Origin: a virus
Reading direction: 5' to 3' (one strand)
DNA: 64,000 nucleotides
Virus record (IMG/VR): IMGVR_UViG_3300032093_000049
Location: 36,017-100,016 of that record
Made by a program: the position numbers and the translations under genes. The notes under the pieces are model-generated. The model made no database searches, was not told the DNA's origin, and worked only from the letters and a program-made list of their open reading frames with translations. Positions within the stretch are counted from its first letter, which is position 1, and the number at the start of each line of letters is the position of its first letter. This document shows, piece by piece, positions 54,610 to 63,970 of this stretch.

Positions 54610-55359
54610 ATGGGAATAGTATTGCCAACAACAAAGCAAGCTCCTACTCATAAGAGCCCTAAGAATCTAATTATCTTTTCTAAGCCTAAAATAGGTAAGA
54701 CAAGTTTGTTGAGCACTCTTGACAACTGTCTAATCTTAGACTTAGAAGGAGGTACTAAGTATCTTAACTCTATGAAGGTAGAGGCCAGTAGCTTTGAAGA
54801 AATCAGAGAAATTGGAAAAGCTATCAAAGAAGCAGGCAATCCATACAAGTACATTGCAGTAGATACAATCACTGCATTGGAAGAGATGGTAGTACCTTAT
54901 GCTGAAGTGCTTTATTCTAAGAGTCCAATGGGTAAGAACTGGTTTAATCCAGGTGGTGGTAAAGAAAAGTATGGAACTATTCTTGGCCTACCTGAAGGTG
55001 CTGGTTATTATTGGACAAGACAAGCCTTCACTAAGGTGATTGATTACATTCTAACTTGGGCTCCTTATGTGATCTTTGTTGGTCACGTAAAAGACACTCA
55101 GTTAGAAAAGGCAGGTGGTACATTTAATGCACTTGACCTAGATCTGACAGGTAAGTTAAAGAGAATAACAACTTCTAACTCTGATGCTATTGGTTACTTG
55201 TATAGAAAGGGAGATAAGAATATCCTTAGTTTCAAGACTAATGATGATATCTCTTGTGGTGCAAGACCAGAGCATTTGAGAAATCAAGAAATTGTGGTTT
55301 CTGAAATTGATGAGACCGGTGAGTATAAGACTTACTGGGACAAAGTATTCGTAGATTAA
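54610..55359 (+). CDS. Sak4-like RecA-fold ATPase
   Basis: This 249-aa protein has Walker A SKPKIGKTS (about residues 24-32), an ILDLEGGTKYL segment (38-48) and Walker B YIAVDTITALEE (about 80-91), plus IFVGHVKD and a later NSDAIGYLY element. Its size and order match phage Sak4-type single-strand annealing recombinases of the AAA_24 group. It is followed by a candidate SSB, its usual partner. Confidence 0.8.
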   Translation: MGIVLPTTKQAPTHKSPKNLIIFSKPKIGKTSLLSTLDNCLILDLEGGTKYLNSMKVEASSFEEIREIGKAIKEAGNPYKYIAVDTITALEEMVVPYAEVLYSKSPMGKNWFNPGGGKEKYGTILGLPEGAGYYWTRQAFTKVIDYILTWAPYVIFVGHVKDTQLEKAGGTFNALDLDLTGKLKRITTSNSDAIGYLYRKGDKNILSFKTNDDISCGARPEHLRNQEIVVSEIDETGEYKTYWDKVFVD

Positions 55360-55377
55360 TAATTAAAAACAAACAAG

Positions 55378-56055
55378 ATGGCTTTAAGCACAACAGACCT
55401 AGTAAAGGAAGGTGGCGGTGGACTACCTAAGACAATTGCACCAGGAAATCATACACTAAAGATTAATAGTGTAGCACTTGAGGAATTCAAATTCATTGCA
55501 AATGCATATCATGTGATGATTAATGTAGAAACTGAACCTATTGATGGTTTTGAAGGTTTCATGATTGACAAAGATGATGAAAGCAAGGGTCACTATGCAG
55601 GTCAAATAGGTAGGGTGAAAGCATCTCAGTATGCATATGCTGACGGTGAAACTAAATCCGGTATTAAGATTCAAAGAGATAGGTCTATCCTAATCTTCTT
55701 ACAGAACTTGTGTAAGTCTTTGGATATTAATGACTGGTTCTTGAGCCAAGATAACAAGCATGACTCTATTGAAGAGTTTGTTGCAGCGTTTAATAGTACT
55801 GCACCATTTAAGGATAAGTATCTGGAGATGTGTGTAGCAGGTAAAGAGTATGAAGGCAAAGGTGGCTACACAAATTACGATATGTGGTTACCAAAAGGGT
55901 CCAAAGATGGATATGCCTTTGCTCCTAAAGGTGGTAAAGTTCTTCAATATGATGAGACTGAACACCTTAAGAAAATGGAAGTACGTCCTGTAGAATCATT
56001 TGGTGATGATATGGATGTACCACCTAGAGTTGCCTCTGACTTCTCTCTTGACTAA
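55378..56055 (+). CDS. Candidate single-stranded DNA-binding protein
   Basis: The 225-aa protein is strand-rich (NHTLKINSVALEEFKFIANAYHVMINVETEPIDGF, residues 24-58) as expected for an OB fold, and it ends in an acidic tail (DDMDVPPRVASDFSLD), a known SSB feature. It directly follows the Sak4-like gene and precedes a strong terminator and the primase, which fits high expression. The OB fold itself is inferred. Confidence 0.65.
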   Translation: MALSTTDLVKEGGGGLPKTIAPGNHTLKINSVALEEFKFIANAYHVMINVETEPIDGFEGFMIDKDDESKGHYAGQIGRVKASQYAYADGETKSGIKIQRDRSILIFLQNLCKSLDINDWFLSQDNKHDSIEEFVAAFNSTAPFKDKYLEMCVAGKEYEGKGGYTNYDMWLPKGSKDGYAFAPKGGKVLQYDETEHLKKMEVRPVESFGDDMDVPPRVASDFSLD

Positions 56056-56061
56056 TAGTTG

Positions 56062-56095
56062 AGGGGGAGTTAGAAATAGCTCCCCCTTTATTATT
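56062..56095 (+). terminator. Strong intrinsic terminator with GAAA tetraloop
   Basis: An 11-bp stem (AGGGGGAGTTA with TAGCTCCCCCT, one G-U pair) is closed by a GAAA tetraloop and followed by TTTATTATT. It lies directly after the candidate SSB gene. Confidence 0.9.
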
Positions 56096-56107
56096 AAACT
56101 TGCTGTT

Positions 56108-57088
56108 ATGATTTCTACAAAAAATATTATTGGGAGTATTAATGATGTCCCAGCAGAATGGGTATTTGAATATTATCTTTCATTAAGTGAGAAACTGACA
56201 GGTCAAGATGTAAAGATTCACTCTGTATTTAAGACAGAGAAAACACCATCAATGTTTGTTTACTTTAAAGCCGAAAATAATGAGTATAAGTTCAAAGACT
56301 TCTCATCAGGCAAACAAGGTAACAAGGTAACACTAGTCAGTGAACTCTTTAATATAACTTATGCTACGGCAATCAACAAGATATGTTCTGATTATGAAAG
56401 GTTTCTGAAGGACAATAACTATTGTTCTGTGAATGAATACAAGATTCAATCAAAGTATAGGGTAAGTGATTATGAAATGAGACACTGGACAAATGTTGAC
56501 GGTAAGTTTTGGATGAAGTTTAAACTTAATTCTGATTTACTTGAGAAATATAATGTCTCCGGGCTTTCATATTTTACAATGCAGAAAGAAGAAGATGGTA
56601 AAGTATCTGAGATAACATTTAGAGGTAATCATATCTATGGTTACTTTAGAAATGATGGTACTCTATACAAGATCTATCTTCCTAACAATCCAAACAAGAA
56701 ATTTATCAAAGTACAAAACTATATCCAGGGTCTGGATCAGTTGACGTATGAGAAAGAGTTCTTGATTATTACATCCTCACTAAAAGATTTAATGGCCTTT
56801 GCTAAACTTGGATACAAAAATGCAGAGTCTGTTGCACCAGACAGTGAGAATACTATGATTCCAGAACAGTATATTAAGTCTTTTAAGAAGAAGTATGGTG
56901 GAGTATGTGTCCTGTTTGATAATGATGAAGCCGGTATTGCTGCTGCTCAAAAGTATCAGGAGAGATATGGACTTAGCTATATAGTGCTGGATATGTCCAA
57001 GGACTTATCTGACTCTGTAAAAGATTTTGGTATACAAAAGGTAAAAGAAAAACTACATGGATTATTAACTAATGCACTTAAGAAATGA
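56108..57088 (+). CDS. DnaG-like primase with altered Toprim catalytic residue
   Basis: This 326-aa protein has an N-terminal part like the DnaG zinc domain (HSVFKTEKTPSMFVYFKAENNEYKFKDFSSGKQGN) but without the usual Cys/His ligands. The Toprim part reads IITSSLKDLMAFAKLGY (221-237) and VLFDNDEAGIAAAQKYQ (268-284). In DnaG and related phage primases the first motif is T-E-G/S-x-x-D. Here E is replaced by S223, while the D-x-D pair (D271, D273) is kept. It may be catalytically changed or depend on another residue. Confidence 0.75.
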   Translation: MISTKNIIGSINDVPAEWVFEYYLSLSEKLTGQDVKIHSVFKTEKTPSMFVYFKAENNEYKFKDFSSGKQGNKVTLVSELFNITYATAINKICSDYERFLKDNNYCSVNEYKIQSKYRVSDYEMRHWTNVDGKFWMKFKLNSDLLEKYNVSGLSYFTMQKEEDGKVSEITFRGNHIYGYFRNDGTLYKIYLPNNPNKKFIKVQNYIQGLDQLTYEKEFLIITSSLKDLMAFAKLGYKNAESVAPDSENTMIPEQYIKSFKKKYGGVCVLFDNDEAGIAAAQKYQERYGLSYIVLDMSKDLSDSVKDFGIQKVKEKLHGLLTNALKK

Positions 57089-57510
57089 GTTGGATATTTG
57101 AAGGTAAAGAGTTTACAATACAGGATATTCCTGAAGGAGCAGTAGGGTTTATTTATATTATGACAGCCATAATAGATAAGAAATCTGTTGCTTACATAGG
57201 AAAGAAAAACTTCTTTGCTAATATCAAGAAGCCGTTGGGTAAAAAAGCTCTGGCTATGGTTACTGATAAGAGACTCAAGAAGTATAGGCATGAATTAAAG
57301 CCTGACTTTATAAATTACTATAGCAGTAACAAGACTCTTAAAGAATTTGCAAAGTCTGGAGGAGTAGTTAAAAGAGAGATTCTCCGTATATGTAACTCAA
57401 AAACTGAGCTAACATATCAAGAGACTAAGTATCAATTTATGTATGAGGTTCTTGAGAAGGATGAATACTTGAATAGTAACATCTTAGGTAGGTTTTACAA
57501 AACAAAGTAA
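57085..57510 (+). CDS. GIY-YIG nuclease-like protein (SegE-like)
   Basis: This 141-aa protein has the GIY-YIG pattern GFIYIMTAIIDKKSVAYIGKKNFF (residues 21-44), then KKYRHELKPDFINYYSSNKTLKE, then REILRICNSKTELTYQETKYQFMYEVL and a late N-S-N-I-L-G-R-F. This matches the phage SegE-type GIY-YIG family. It overlaps the primase by 4 bases. It could process DNA or act as a homing enzyme; its place in the replication operon favours the former. Confidence 0.75.
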   Translation: MSWIFEGKEFTIQDIPEGAVGFIYIMTAIIDKKSVAYIGKKNFFANIKKPLGKKALAMVTDKRLKKYRHELKPDFINYYSSNKTLKEFAKSGGVVKREILRICNSKTELTYQETKYQFMYEVLEKDEYLNSNILGRFYKTK

Positions 57511-57512
57511 TT

Positions 57513-57920
57513 ATGACAGAAATAGAAGTAACAGGCCTCTTAGTTGAGTTGGCCAATAAGGGTATTGGTGGAATATTTATATCATATGATGGCGGAGGAG
57601 ACTCTGGGCAAATAGAACAAATTACATATACAGAAAAAATGATTGATGATCTTGATACATTAGAAGAGATGTACGATCATGGTATTGATTACAATAATGA
57701 TTTACAAAAACTTGATTCATCTTTATATGCACAGTTAGAGAATTATGCATATAGAACTTTGTTAGATAATATAGAAGACTGGTGGAATGAAGAAGGTGGT
57801 TTTGGTTATGTAGTAATACATATTCCCTCTGGTGACTATAGAATAAACAATAGTATACGAGTAAATAATGTTATTGATCATATTCATGAAGGTAAACTAA
57901 CAGAAAAAACTAATGGATGA
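57513..57920 (+). CDS. Acidic protein of unknown function, 135 aa
   Basis: The protein is very acidic (DDLDTLEEMYDHGIDYNNDLQKLD) with a Trp-rich piece (IEDWWNEEGGFGYVVIHIPSGDY) that I recall from other phages and prophages. Its stop overlaps the next gene by 8 bases. The function is unknown. Confidence 0.55.
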   Translation: MTEIEVTGLLVELANKGIGGIFISYDGGGDSGQIEQITYTEKMIDDLDTLEEMYDHGIDYNNDLQKLDSSLYAQLENYAYRTLLDNIEDWWNEEGGFGYVVIHIPSGDYRINNSIRVNNVIDHIHEGKLTEKTNG

Positions 57921-58077
57921 TTTTAGATTTTGGTTAGAGAATTTGGATACTCAAACTCTGACAGATGAATTAAAGCAAGAGATAATTGAATATGCTGAAG
58001 ACTTAATAGAGGATGCACATGCTGAAGGTTATCAACAGGCAAAAGAAGACGCACTTGAAAAAATAAGTTCTTTATAA
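57913..58077 (+). CDS. Small acidic helical protein, 54 aa
   Basis: ATG at 57913, TAA at 58075-58077, overlapping both neighbours. It is acidic and helical throughout (MDDFRFWLENLDTQTLTDELKQEIIEYAEDLIED). The function is unknown. Confidence 0.6.
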   Translation: MDDFRFWLENLDTQTLTDELKQEIIEYAEDLIEDAHAEGYQQAKEDALEKISSL

Positions 58078-58418
58078 TGGCACATCCGTATGAACATGCT
58101 AAATCTAGTGCCCGGAAATGGGGTGGAGAACCTGAAGAGTATTTAAAGTATCATGAATGGTTTGATGCTACTAAAGCTTGGTTAGGAAATAGCATGCATA
58201 GAATGTTTAGGCATCACAGTGAAGGTATATTTGAATTGGAAAGACTTTTTGGAGTTAGCTTTATTAACTCTATAGGTAAAACAGTATATACCAGATACAT
58301 AGGTGAACAACATGTAAAGGAGGATTGCTTTGGATATATTCCTAGTGCAAAAGAATGGATTGATAACATTAACAGTCCAAAGGAGTGGATGATTAGAACA
58401 ATTAAAATTGAAGACTGA
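58077..58418 (+). CDS. Protein of unknown function, 113 aa
   Basis: The protein is helical with Trp/His-rich patches (HPYEHAKSSARKWGGEPEEYLKYHEWFDATKAW and SMHRMFRHHSEGIFELE). This HxxxxxxSxxxxGG-type order is one I recall from a conserved phage family around the SAM-independent replication genes; the function is unknown. The start shares one base with the previous gene. Confidence 0.55.
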   Translation: MAHPYEHAKSSARKWGGEPEEYLKYHEWFDATKAWLGNSMHRMFRHHSEGIFELERLFGVSFINSIGKTVYTRYIGEQHVKEDCFGYIPSAKEWIDNINSPKEWMIRTIKIED

Positions 58419-58813
58419 TGAAAATAAGCAAAGAAGAAGCTGAGAATGTAATGACTATGTTGCTGTCTACAGATCAGGAGAATGCAACAATAGGTTTTGC
58501 TGCAATTGAGGCTTTTAAATTTAGTAGTGACAATGTTGGATATCTGATTTACTTCTATAAGTTTTCTAAGTATACTATTGACCAGTGGAAGACAAATGCT
58601 CCCAAGGCAACTGCTGTACTTAAGAAGCATATAAATATTGAGAGACCCTTAACTTATGCAAGAGCAATTCAAATTATGATAGATTTGAAAACTAGTAAGG
58701 ATGCAATTGAGCTAACTCTAAACAGACATGTTGGAGAACTTACAAGAATGCTTGAGAGTATGGGTTACCCTACAGACAAAATGGTTATTGATATTAAACT
58801 CAAAGAACAATGA
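58418..58813 (+). CDS. Helical protein of unknown function, 131 aa
   Basis: The helical protein (KISKEEAENVMTMLLSTDQENATIGFAAIE ... TAVLKKHINIERPLTYARAIQIM) lies immediately before the metallopeptidase-VWA gene, overlapping it by 4 bases. It may be part of the same MoxR-VWA machine. The family is not recognised. Confidence 0.5.
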   Translation: MKISKEEAENVMTMLLSTDQENATIGFAAIEAFKFSSDNVGYLIYFYKFSKYTIDQWKTNAPKATAVLKKHINIERPLTYARAIQIMIDLKTSKDAIELTLNRHVGELTRMLESMGYPTDKMVIDIKLKEQ

Positions 58814-60039
58814 GTAAAGCAGCAACACTTGCAAAGGCAAGTAAAGACTTGATGTGGAAAGAGCCATTCTATGGGTTCTTTCTTATTATGCTAAATAAGG
58901 TGTGGGATAAAAGAGTTCCCACAGCCGGTGTTAGTAAGAATGGTATCAACTATCAGCTTACTATTAATGAAGACTTTTGGACAGATCTTTCTGATAATCA
59001 CAGACTGGGTCTTCTGAAACATGAGTTATTGCATATTGCATATTTTCATTTGAGTAAATTCTTTGAGTTTCAGGATAAGAGAATGGCAAACATTGCAATG
59101 GATATGGAGATCAATCAATATATTGATGACGAGTTTCTTCCTGAAGGTGGTATTAATATAGATGATTATCCTGATTTGAATTTACAGAGAAAAGCAGGTA
59201 CTAGGTATTATTATGATGAGCTGAAGAAAGCTCAACAGCAAAAGCAACAGAACGGTAGCTCAGGTGACTCTAACTTTGATAAGTTATGTGATGCTATGGA
59301 AGCTGGTGCAATTACTGTTGTAATATCTGGAGGGCCTATGGGTGATAAGGAAGTAAACATGCCTAATCATGGTACTTGGGAGGAGTTTGAAAACTTACCA
59401 GAAGCAGAGCAAAAGCTTATTGAAAAGCAGTTAGCTACTCTACTTAATGAAGTTGCAGAACAAACTGCTAAGAAAAGGGGTAATGTACCTGGTCATATTG
59501 AAGACTTTCTAATTAAAGCAAATCAAATAATTCCACCTAAGTTTGACTGGCGTGGATATATTAGAAGGTTTACTGGAAATAGCACAAAGGTGTTTACTAA
59601 GAAGATACGCAGAAAGGAGAACAGGAGATATTCTGATAATCCAGGTCTTAAGATTAAGATGAAACAGCATATGCTTCTTGGTATAGATACTTCTGGGTCA
59701 GTGAGTAATGATGAACTTCAAGAGTTTATGAATGAGATGCAACACATCCATAAGACCGGAGTTGATATTACTATTATCCAATGTGATACTGTTATTAGAT
59801 CTATAGAACCATACAATGGTAAAGATGAGATAAAAGTACATGGTCGTGGTGGTACTGAGTTTGACCCAGTATTAGAGTATTATAATGCAAATCTTAGAAA
59901 GTATACAAGCCTTATTTATTTTACTGATGGTGAATGTGGTGCTAGTGTAAAACCAAAGAATCCAGTGTTATGGGTTCTGTCTGAAAGATCAAGTATGAAT
60001 AATAGCCTTCCTGGCAAAGTAATTAAGTTAGAACTTTAA
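58810..60039 (+). CDS. VWA/metallopeptidase-domain protein (DUF2201-like), partner of MoxR ATPase
   Basis: This 409-aa protein has an N-terminal domain with a KHELLHIAYFH zinc-protease-type motif (H71, E72, H75) and DMEINQYI, a linker with Gln runs, and a C-terminal VWA domain with LGIDTSGSVS (MIDAS D-x-S-x-S) near residue 295 and YFTDGE late. This matches the DUF2201 layout, usually coded next to a MoxR AAA protein, which is exactly the case here. It may work as a chaperone-like or assembly machine. Confidence 0.8.
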   Translation: MSKAATLAKASKDLMWKEPFYGFFLIMLNKVWDKRVPTAGVSKNGINYQLTINEDFWTDLSDNHRLGLLKHELLHIAYFHLSKFFEFQDKRMANIAMDMEINQYIDDEFLPEGGINIDDYPDLNLQRKAGTRYYYDELKKAQQQKQQNGSSGDSNFDKLCDAMEAGAITVVISGGPMGDKEVNMPNHGTWEEFENLPEAEQKLIEKQLATLLNEVAEQTAKKRGNVPGHIEDFLIKANQIIPPKFDWRGYIRRFTGNSTKVFTKKIRRKENRRYSDNPGLKIKMKQHMLLGIDTSGSVSNDELQEFMNEMQHIHKTGVDITIIQCDTVIRSIEPYNGKDEIKVHGRGGTEFDPVLEYYNANLRKYTSLIYFTDGECGASVKPKNPVLWVLSERSSMNNSLPGKVIKLEL

Positions 60040-60050
60040 AAACAAACAAA

Positions 60051-61226
60051 ATGGCTCAAGTAAAATTAAACATTGATGAACTGAAAAATTTTATAAATCA
60101 CATGGTTGTTAACAACCAGTTTATTCAAGCTCAGGGTAAAGTTCCTGTAGCTGTTAATATTGAGGGTGAGGCAGGTCTTGGTAAGACTTCTTCTATCCTG
60201 CAACTTGCAAAAGAGCTTGACATGGCTGTAATTAAACTTAATCTAAGTCAGATTGAGGAGTTAGGTGATTTGGTTGGTTTTCCGTTCAAAGAGTTTGAGG
60301 TTGAGAACAAAGATGGAGCTAAGAAATGGATACAAGAGAGTTTGCTTGATACTTATATCAAAGGTGGATTTAGACCTACAAGTCAAAGCAGAATGTCTCA
60401 TGCTTCTCCTGAGTGGATTCAGGGACAGGGTGAAGGTGGCTTCTTGATTCTTGATGACTATACTCGTGCAGATCATAGATTTATGCAAGCTACTATGGAA
60501 TTAATTGACAGACAAGAGTATATCTCTTGGAAGTTACCAAAGAACTGGCATATTGTTCTGACTACCAATCCAGACAATGGTGACTATAATGTTACTAGTC
60601 TTGACGTAGCTCAGAAGACCAGATTTATTTCTGTTGAGGTAGACTTTGATGTAAACGTATGGGCTAAGTGGGCAGAATCTGCAGGCATAGATGGTAGATG
60701 TATCAACTTTATGTTGATGAATCCAGAGGTTATTGGTAAGTCTGTTAACCCAAGATCAATTACTACTTTCTTTAACTCAATTAGTTCTATTCAAAAGTTT
60801 GAAGAAAGCTTGCCGTTGATTCAAATGATTGGTGAGGGTTCTGTTGGTGATGAGGTAGCTAGTCTATTCACTATGTTTATTAATAACAAGTTGGATAAGA
60901 TTATACCACCACAGGAGATCATGAATAATCCTAATGAGCAGTATGTAATTGGTGCTTTGACAAGTGCAGTTGGTAAGGGAGATGACTTCCGGGCAGATTT
61001 GTCTAGTGTGATTACTACTCGTGTTATCAACTATTGTCTACATCATGCAGAAAACAATAGTGTGCCAGATGCAATGATTAAGAGATTGGTAAAACTGACT
61101 ACAGACTGTGACTCATTTACTGATGACCTTAGATATTATATGGTCAAAGAGATAGTCAATGGTAACAAAGTTAAGTTTAGTAAGCTCATGATGGACAACG
61201 CGGTAGTCAAGATGGCAGTCAGGTAA
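60051..61226 (+). CDS. MoxR-type AAA+ ATPase
   Basis: This 391-aa protein has Walker A GEAGLGKTS (39-47), Walker B FLILDDYTRAD (131-141), sensor 1-like VLTTNPDNGDY, and an arginine-finger candidate downstream. MoxR proteins act with VWA partners (here the upstream gene, 12 bases apart) to remodel proteins or metal centres. It is preceded by the A/C-rich leader AACAAACAAAATG. It would act in the cytoplasm. Confidence 0.85.
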   Translation: MAQVKLNIDELKNFINHMVVNNQFIQAQGKVPVAVNIEGEAGLGKTSSILQLAKELDMAVIKLNLSQIEELGDLVGFPFKEFEVENKDGAKKWIQESLLDTYIKGGFRPTSQSRMSHASPEWIQGQGEGGFLILDDYTRADHRFMQATMELIDRQEYISWKLPKNWHIVLTTNPDNGDYNVTSLDVAQKTRFISVEVDFDVNVWAKWAESAGIDGRCINFMLMNPEVIGKSVNPRSITTFFNSISSIQKFEESLPLIQMIGEGSVGDEVASLFTMFINNKLDKIIPPQEIMNNPNEQYVIGALTSAVGKGDDFRADLSSVITTRVINYCLHHAENNSVPDAMIKRLVKLTTDCDSFTDDLRYYMVKEIVNGNKVKFSKLMMDNAVVKMAVR

Positions 61227-61286
61227 ATCAGGATTACATCAGTTCCCCCCTTAACGGAACACCTACCTATATTTAAACAATAATAG

Positions 61287-61320
61287 GGCAGTGATATAGC
61301 TGCCCTTAATTTCCTTTATT
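61287..61320 (+). terminator. Probable intrinsic terminator
   Basis: A 7-bp stem (AGGGCAG at 61287-61293 with CTGCCCT at 61302-61308) is followed by a moderately T-rich tract (TTAATTTCCTTT). A second hairpin (GTTCC/GGAAC) lies just before it. It separates the MoxR unit from the next one. Confidence 0.65.
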
Positions 61321-62379
61321 ATGAAAAGATATCTTCATATAAATTTTAATAATTACAGTCCGCTGGAAATTAAAGACTTATCCTTTGTATTAGGATATAT
61401 GGATGATCACAATGAAAAAGATTTGTCTGAATTTATTACTGTACACAAAGATATTAGTATTGGACAGAATGAGAAGTTTTATTTTCTGCCTGGAGTAACT
61501 ATTCCAAGAATAAAACTAAAAGATCTCTATGCTAGTACTAAATCTAAAACAGTACGTGACATATCTGATGCAACTAAGATTATTACAGGCATCAAAACTA
61601 TAAATGCACTGTCTGATAGAAGATGGTATCATTATGCTAAAACTGAAATAGTAAAAGATCTGATTGAACAAAGAAGTGTAGATATAGGAGAGTCTAGATA
61701 CAAGGAGATTATGGAAATTCTAAATAACTATAAAGAAGATATAGTTATTGGTGGTTCTGATCTTCATAACATACTAAAGCATTATCATTATGATACTGAA
61801 AATTATTCTAGATATTCTGTAGGCTTTACTTATATAAATAAAGACTATGAAGACTTGTATGAGCATATTGCAAAAAATGATATTTATGATGAGGCATCTT
61901 TAATCAGTATTGTAAACGGAGAAGACTCTACTACTATTGATGAAGCAATGTACCAGACTCTTACTGAAATGTTTACAAGTTCAGATAAAGATAACTGGAC
62001 TCTTGCAATGGAGATCATGGCTAACTGTAACTATAATGAGAGTTTACTGTATCTATCTTTTCTATTTGAGAAATATTCTAATAGAATATCAGATCAGAAA
62101 ACAAGAAATCATGTAAACTTTAAGTCTTTGTGTTCTTATATGGGATTCACTAGTACTACATATTGTAGTATGAGGATAGATGATGTAATTCAAATTCAGT
62201 TAGATAAGGATGTTTTTACTAAAGAAGCAGGTCGCAGAATTCTTGAACAGTACAAATCAGACATTGAGTATGGAGGAAACACAAAATTCCTTAAGGTTGC
62301 TAAGATCACCTTTGATGAGTCAGTAATGGAATATTTAAAACAAAAGGAGGCAAAAAATGAGCCTGAGCATATTGAATGA
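61321..62379 (+). CDS. Protein of unknown function, 352 aa
   Basis: The protein is mostly helical with several Asp/Tyr-rich segments (KHYHYDTENYSRYSVGFTYINKDYEDLYEHI) and a C-terminal positive tail. It overlaps the RecB-like nuclease gene by 23 bases, so a functional link with the nuclease is plausible. The family is not recognised. Confidence 0.5.
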   Translation: MKRYLHINFNNYSPLEIKDLSFVLGYMDDHNEKDLSEFITVHKDISIGQNEKFYFLPGVTIPRIKLKDLYASTKSKTVRDISDATKIITGIKTINALSDRRWYHYAKTEIVKDLIEQRSVDIGESRYKEIMEILNNYKEDIVIGGSDLHNILKHYHYDTENYSRYSVGFTYINKDYEDLYEHIAKNDIYDEASLISIVNGEDSTTIDEAMYQTLTEMFTSSDKDNWTLAMEIMANCNYNESLLYLSFLFEKYSNRISDQKTRNHVNFKSLCSYMGFTSTTYCSMRIDDVIQIQLDKDVFTKEAGRRILEQYKSDIEYGGNTKFLKVAKITFDESVMEYLKQKEAKNEPEHIE

Positions 62380-63370
62380 GGAATTAGAAAGATTCTATTC
62401 TGAGAAATTTTATTTCAGTTATAGTAGCATAAACAAGCTTATGTATTCACCACAAGCTTTTTATAGTCACTATATACTGAAACAGAAAGAAGATAAGACA
62501 GATGCCCACCTGATTGCGGGTAGGGCACTGCACTGTCTTCTGTTTGAACCAAATAAGTTTGATGATTACTTTGTAATGTTACCGGGTAAGATTCCAACAG
62601 AAAGTAACAAGGTGATTATTGATCATATTTTTAATAATCATTATGTTCCAATGAATAATAATTCATTATCTTTGGAAGACTTCCCGCAAGAGATACTCAA
62701 TCAGCTACTCACAAATAATCTTTATCAATCACTCAAGACTGATGCTCAAAGAGTAGAGAAGATTCTCACTGACAACAACAAAGAATATTTTGATTTCTTA
62801 AAGATCAGAGATACTAAAACTGTAATTGACCCTGCAGTAAAACAACAGGCAGAAACATCAGTTGAGGTTCTCAGAAACAATGACAAGGTTAAAGCTTTAC
62901 TTCAATTGGATCATGATAACTCTCAGAATGTCACAGTGTTCAAGGAGTTACCATTGATGTCTGATTCTGACAAATATGATTTTGGTTACAAGGGTATCCT
63001 TGACAATGTTGTTGTAGATGAAAACATCAAAACTTTATTTATTAATGACTTAAAGACAACTAACAAAGCAATTCAGGATTTCCCAAACTCAGTTGATTAT
63101 TATCGTTATGATATTCAAGCAGTGATCTATTCAATTTTAGCTTATAATGAATTCATAAAAAACAAAACAGACTCTGAAGAATGGAAGATTGTAATTACGT
63201 TTATTGTTATTGATAAGTATAACCAAGTCTATCCTTTCCAAGTGTCTGAAGAAACACTGGCTAAGTGGTATGATAATTTCTATGATATTCTTACACAGTT
63301 AGAGTATCATTACAAGAGTAGAGATTACACCTTGCCCTATGAGCTAGCAGTAGGTAATGTAAAACTCTAA
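62357..63370 (+). CDS. RecB-like PD-(D/E)XK exonuclease
   Basis: This 337-aa protein has the order seen in phage RecB/Exo VIII-type nucleases: SINKLMYSPQAFYSHYIL (residues 16-33), GRALHCLLFEP, later KGILDNVVVD (active-site D) and FINDLKTTNKAIQDF (D-x-K), then YRYDIQAVIYSIL (Q-x-x-x-Y). It probably resects double-strand ends for Sak4/SSB-dependent recombination. It is distinct from the nuclease at 19728-20561. Confidence 0.8.
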   Translation: MSLSILNEELERFYSEKFYFSYSSINKLMYSPQAFYSHYILKQKEDKTDAHLIAGRALHCLLFEPNKFDDYFVMLPGKIPTESNKVIIDHIFNNHYVPMNNNSLSLEDFPQEILNQLLTNNLYQSLKTDAQRVEKILTDNNKEYFDFLKIRDTKTVIDPAVKQQAETSVEVLRNNDKVKALLQLDHDNSQNVTVFKELPLMSDSDKYDFGYKGILDNVVVDENIKTLFINDLKTTNKAIQDFPNSVDYYRYDIQAVIYSILAYNEFIKNKTDSEEWKIVITFIVIDKYNQVYPFQVSEETLAKWYDNFYDILTQLEYHYKSRDYTLPYELAVGNVKL

Positions 63371-63375
63371 ATTTT

Positions 63376-63942
63376 ATGGCAATAGATGCGCTTTATAAAG
63401 ATTATTTTCAAAAGTCCAAGGTGTTCTTATATCCGCTCCTTGGTTTAAAAAGAGGTAGTGCAGCAGCTCCAAAACAGTGTTATCTGAGTTGGAATAATGC
63501 TATCACTCCCGAGGATATGAAATTAATATGTGTTTACACAAAAAGATCTGATTCAGAATACAAGCAGTTTGAAGCAAAGTTTCTAATTAATCATAAGAGA
63601 TTATCTGATTATATAGAATTACAAGACAATGAACTGCTACTAGCATTTGATTTTTCTGACATAGAATCTGATTGGAAGTATTTTATTAATGGTAAATACA
63701 GCAAAATGGACAGTGATTTAAGGCGCAGAATCTTAAACCATTTTGATAAGCATAGCGGAAGCTATCCTTATTTGGAAAGTTTCCTCTTTCCAAATAAGTA
63801 CTTCAGCCTTTATTCAACACTACTAGCTGTTGATGAACAAATTTTAAGAGATGTTGGAGAATTATGTACTCCTCCAGACCTAGAAAAAGAAAACTTAGTC
63901 GCACAAGTATTAGATTTGGAAAACAAAAAAATTCTAGGTTAA
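63376..63942 (+). CDS. Protein of unknown function, 188 aa
   Basis: This alpha/beta protein has KDYFQKSKVFLYPLLGLKRGS near the start, which I recall from proteins next to nuclease and replication genes in other phages, and a long middle with aromatic motifs (LLLAFDFSDIESDWKYFINGKYSKM). It starts 5 bases after the nuclease stop. The function is unknown. Confidence 0.5.
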   Translation: MAIDALYKDYFQKSKVFLYPLLGLKRGSAAAPKQCYLSWNNAITPEDMKLICVYTKRSDSEYKQFEAKFLINHKRLSDYIELQDNELLLAFDFSDIESDWKYFINGKYSKMDSDLRRRILNHFDKHSGSYPYLESFLFPNKYFSLYSTLLAVDEQILRDVGELCTPPDLEKENLVAQVLDLENKKILG

Positions 63943-63970
63943 TTTGTCAAACAATTAAAAACCAACAAAA

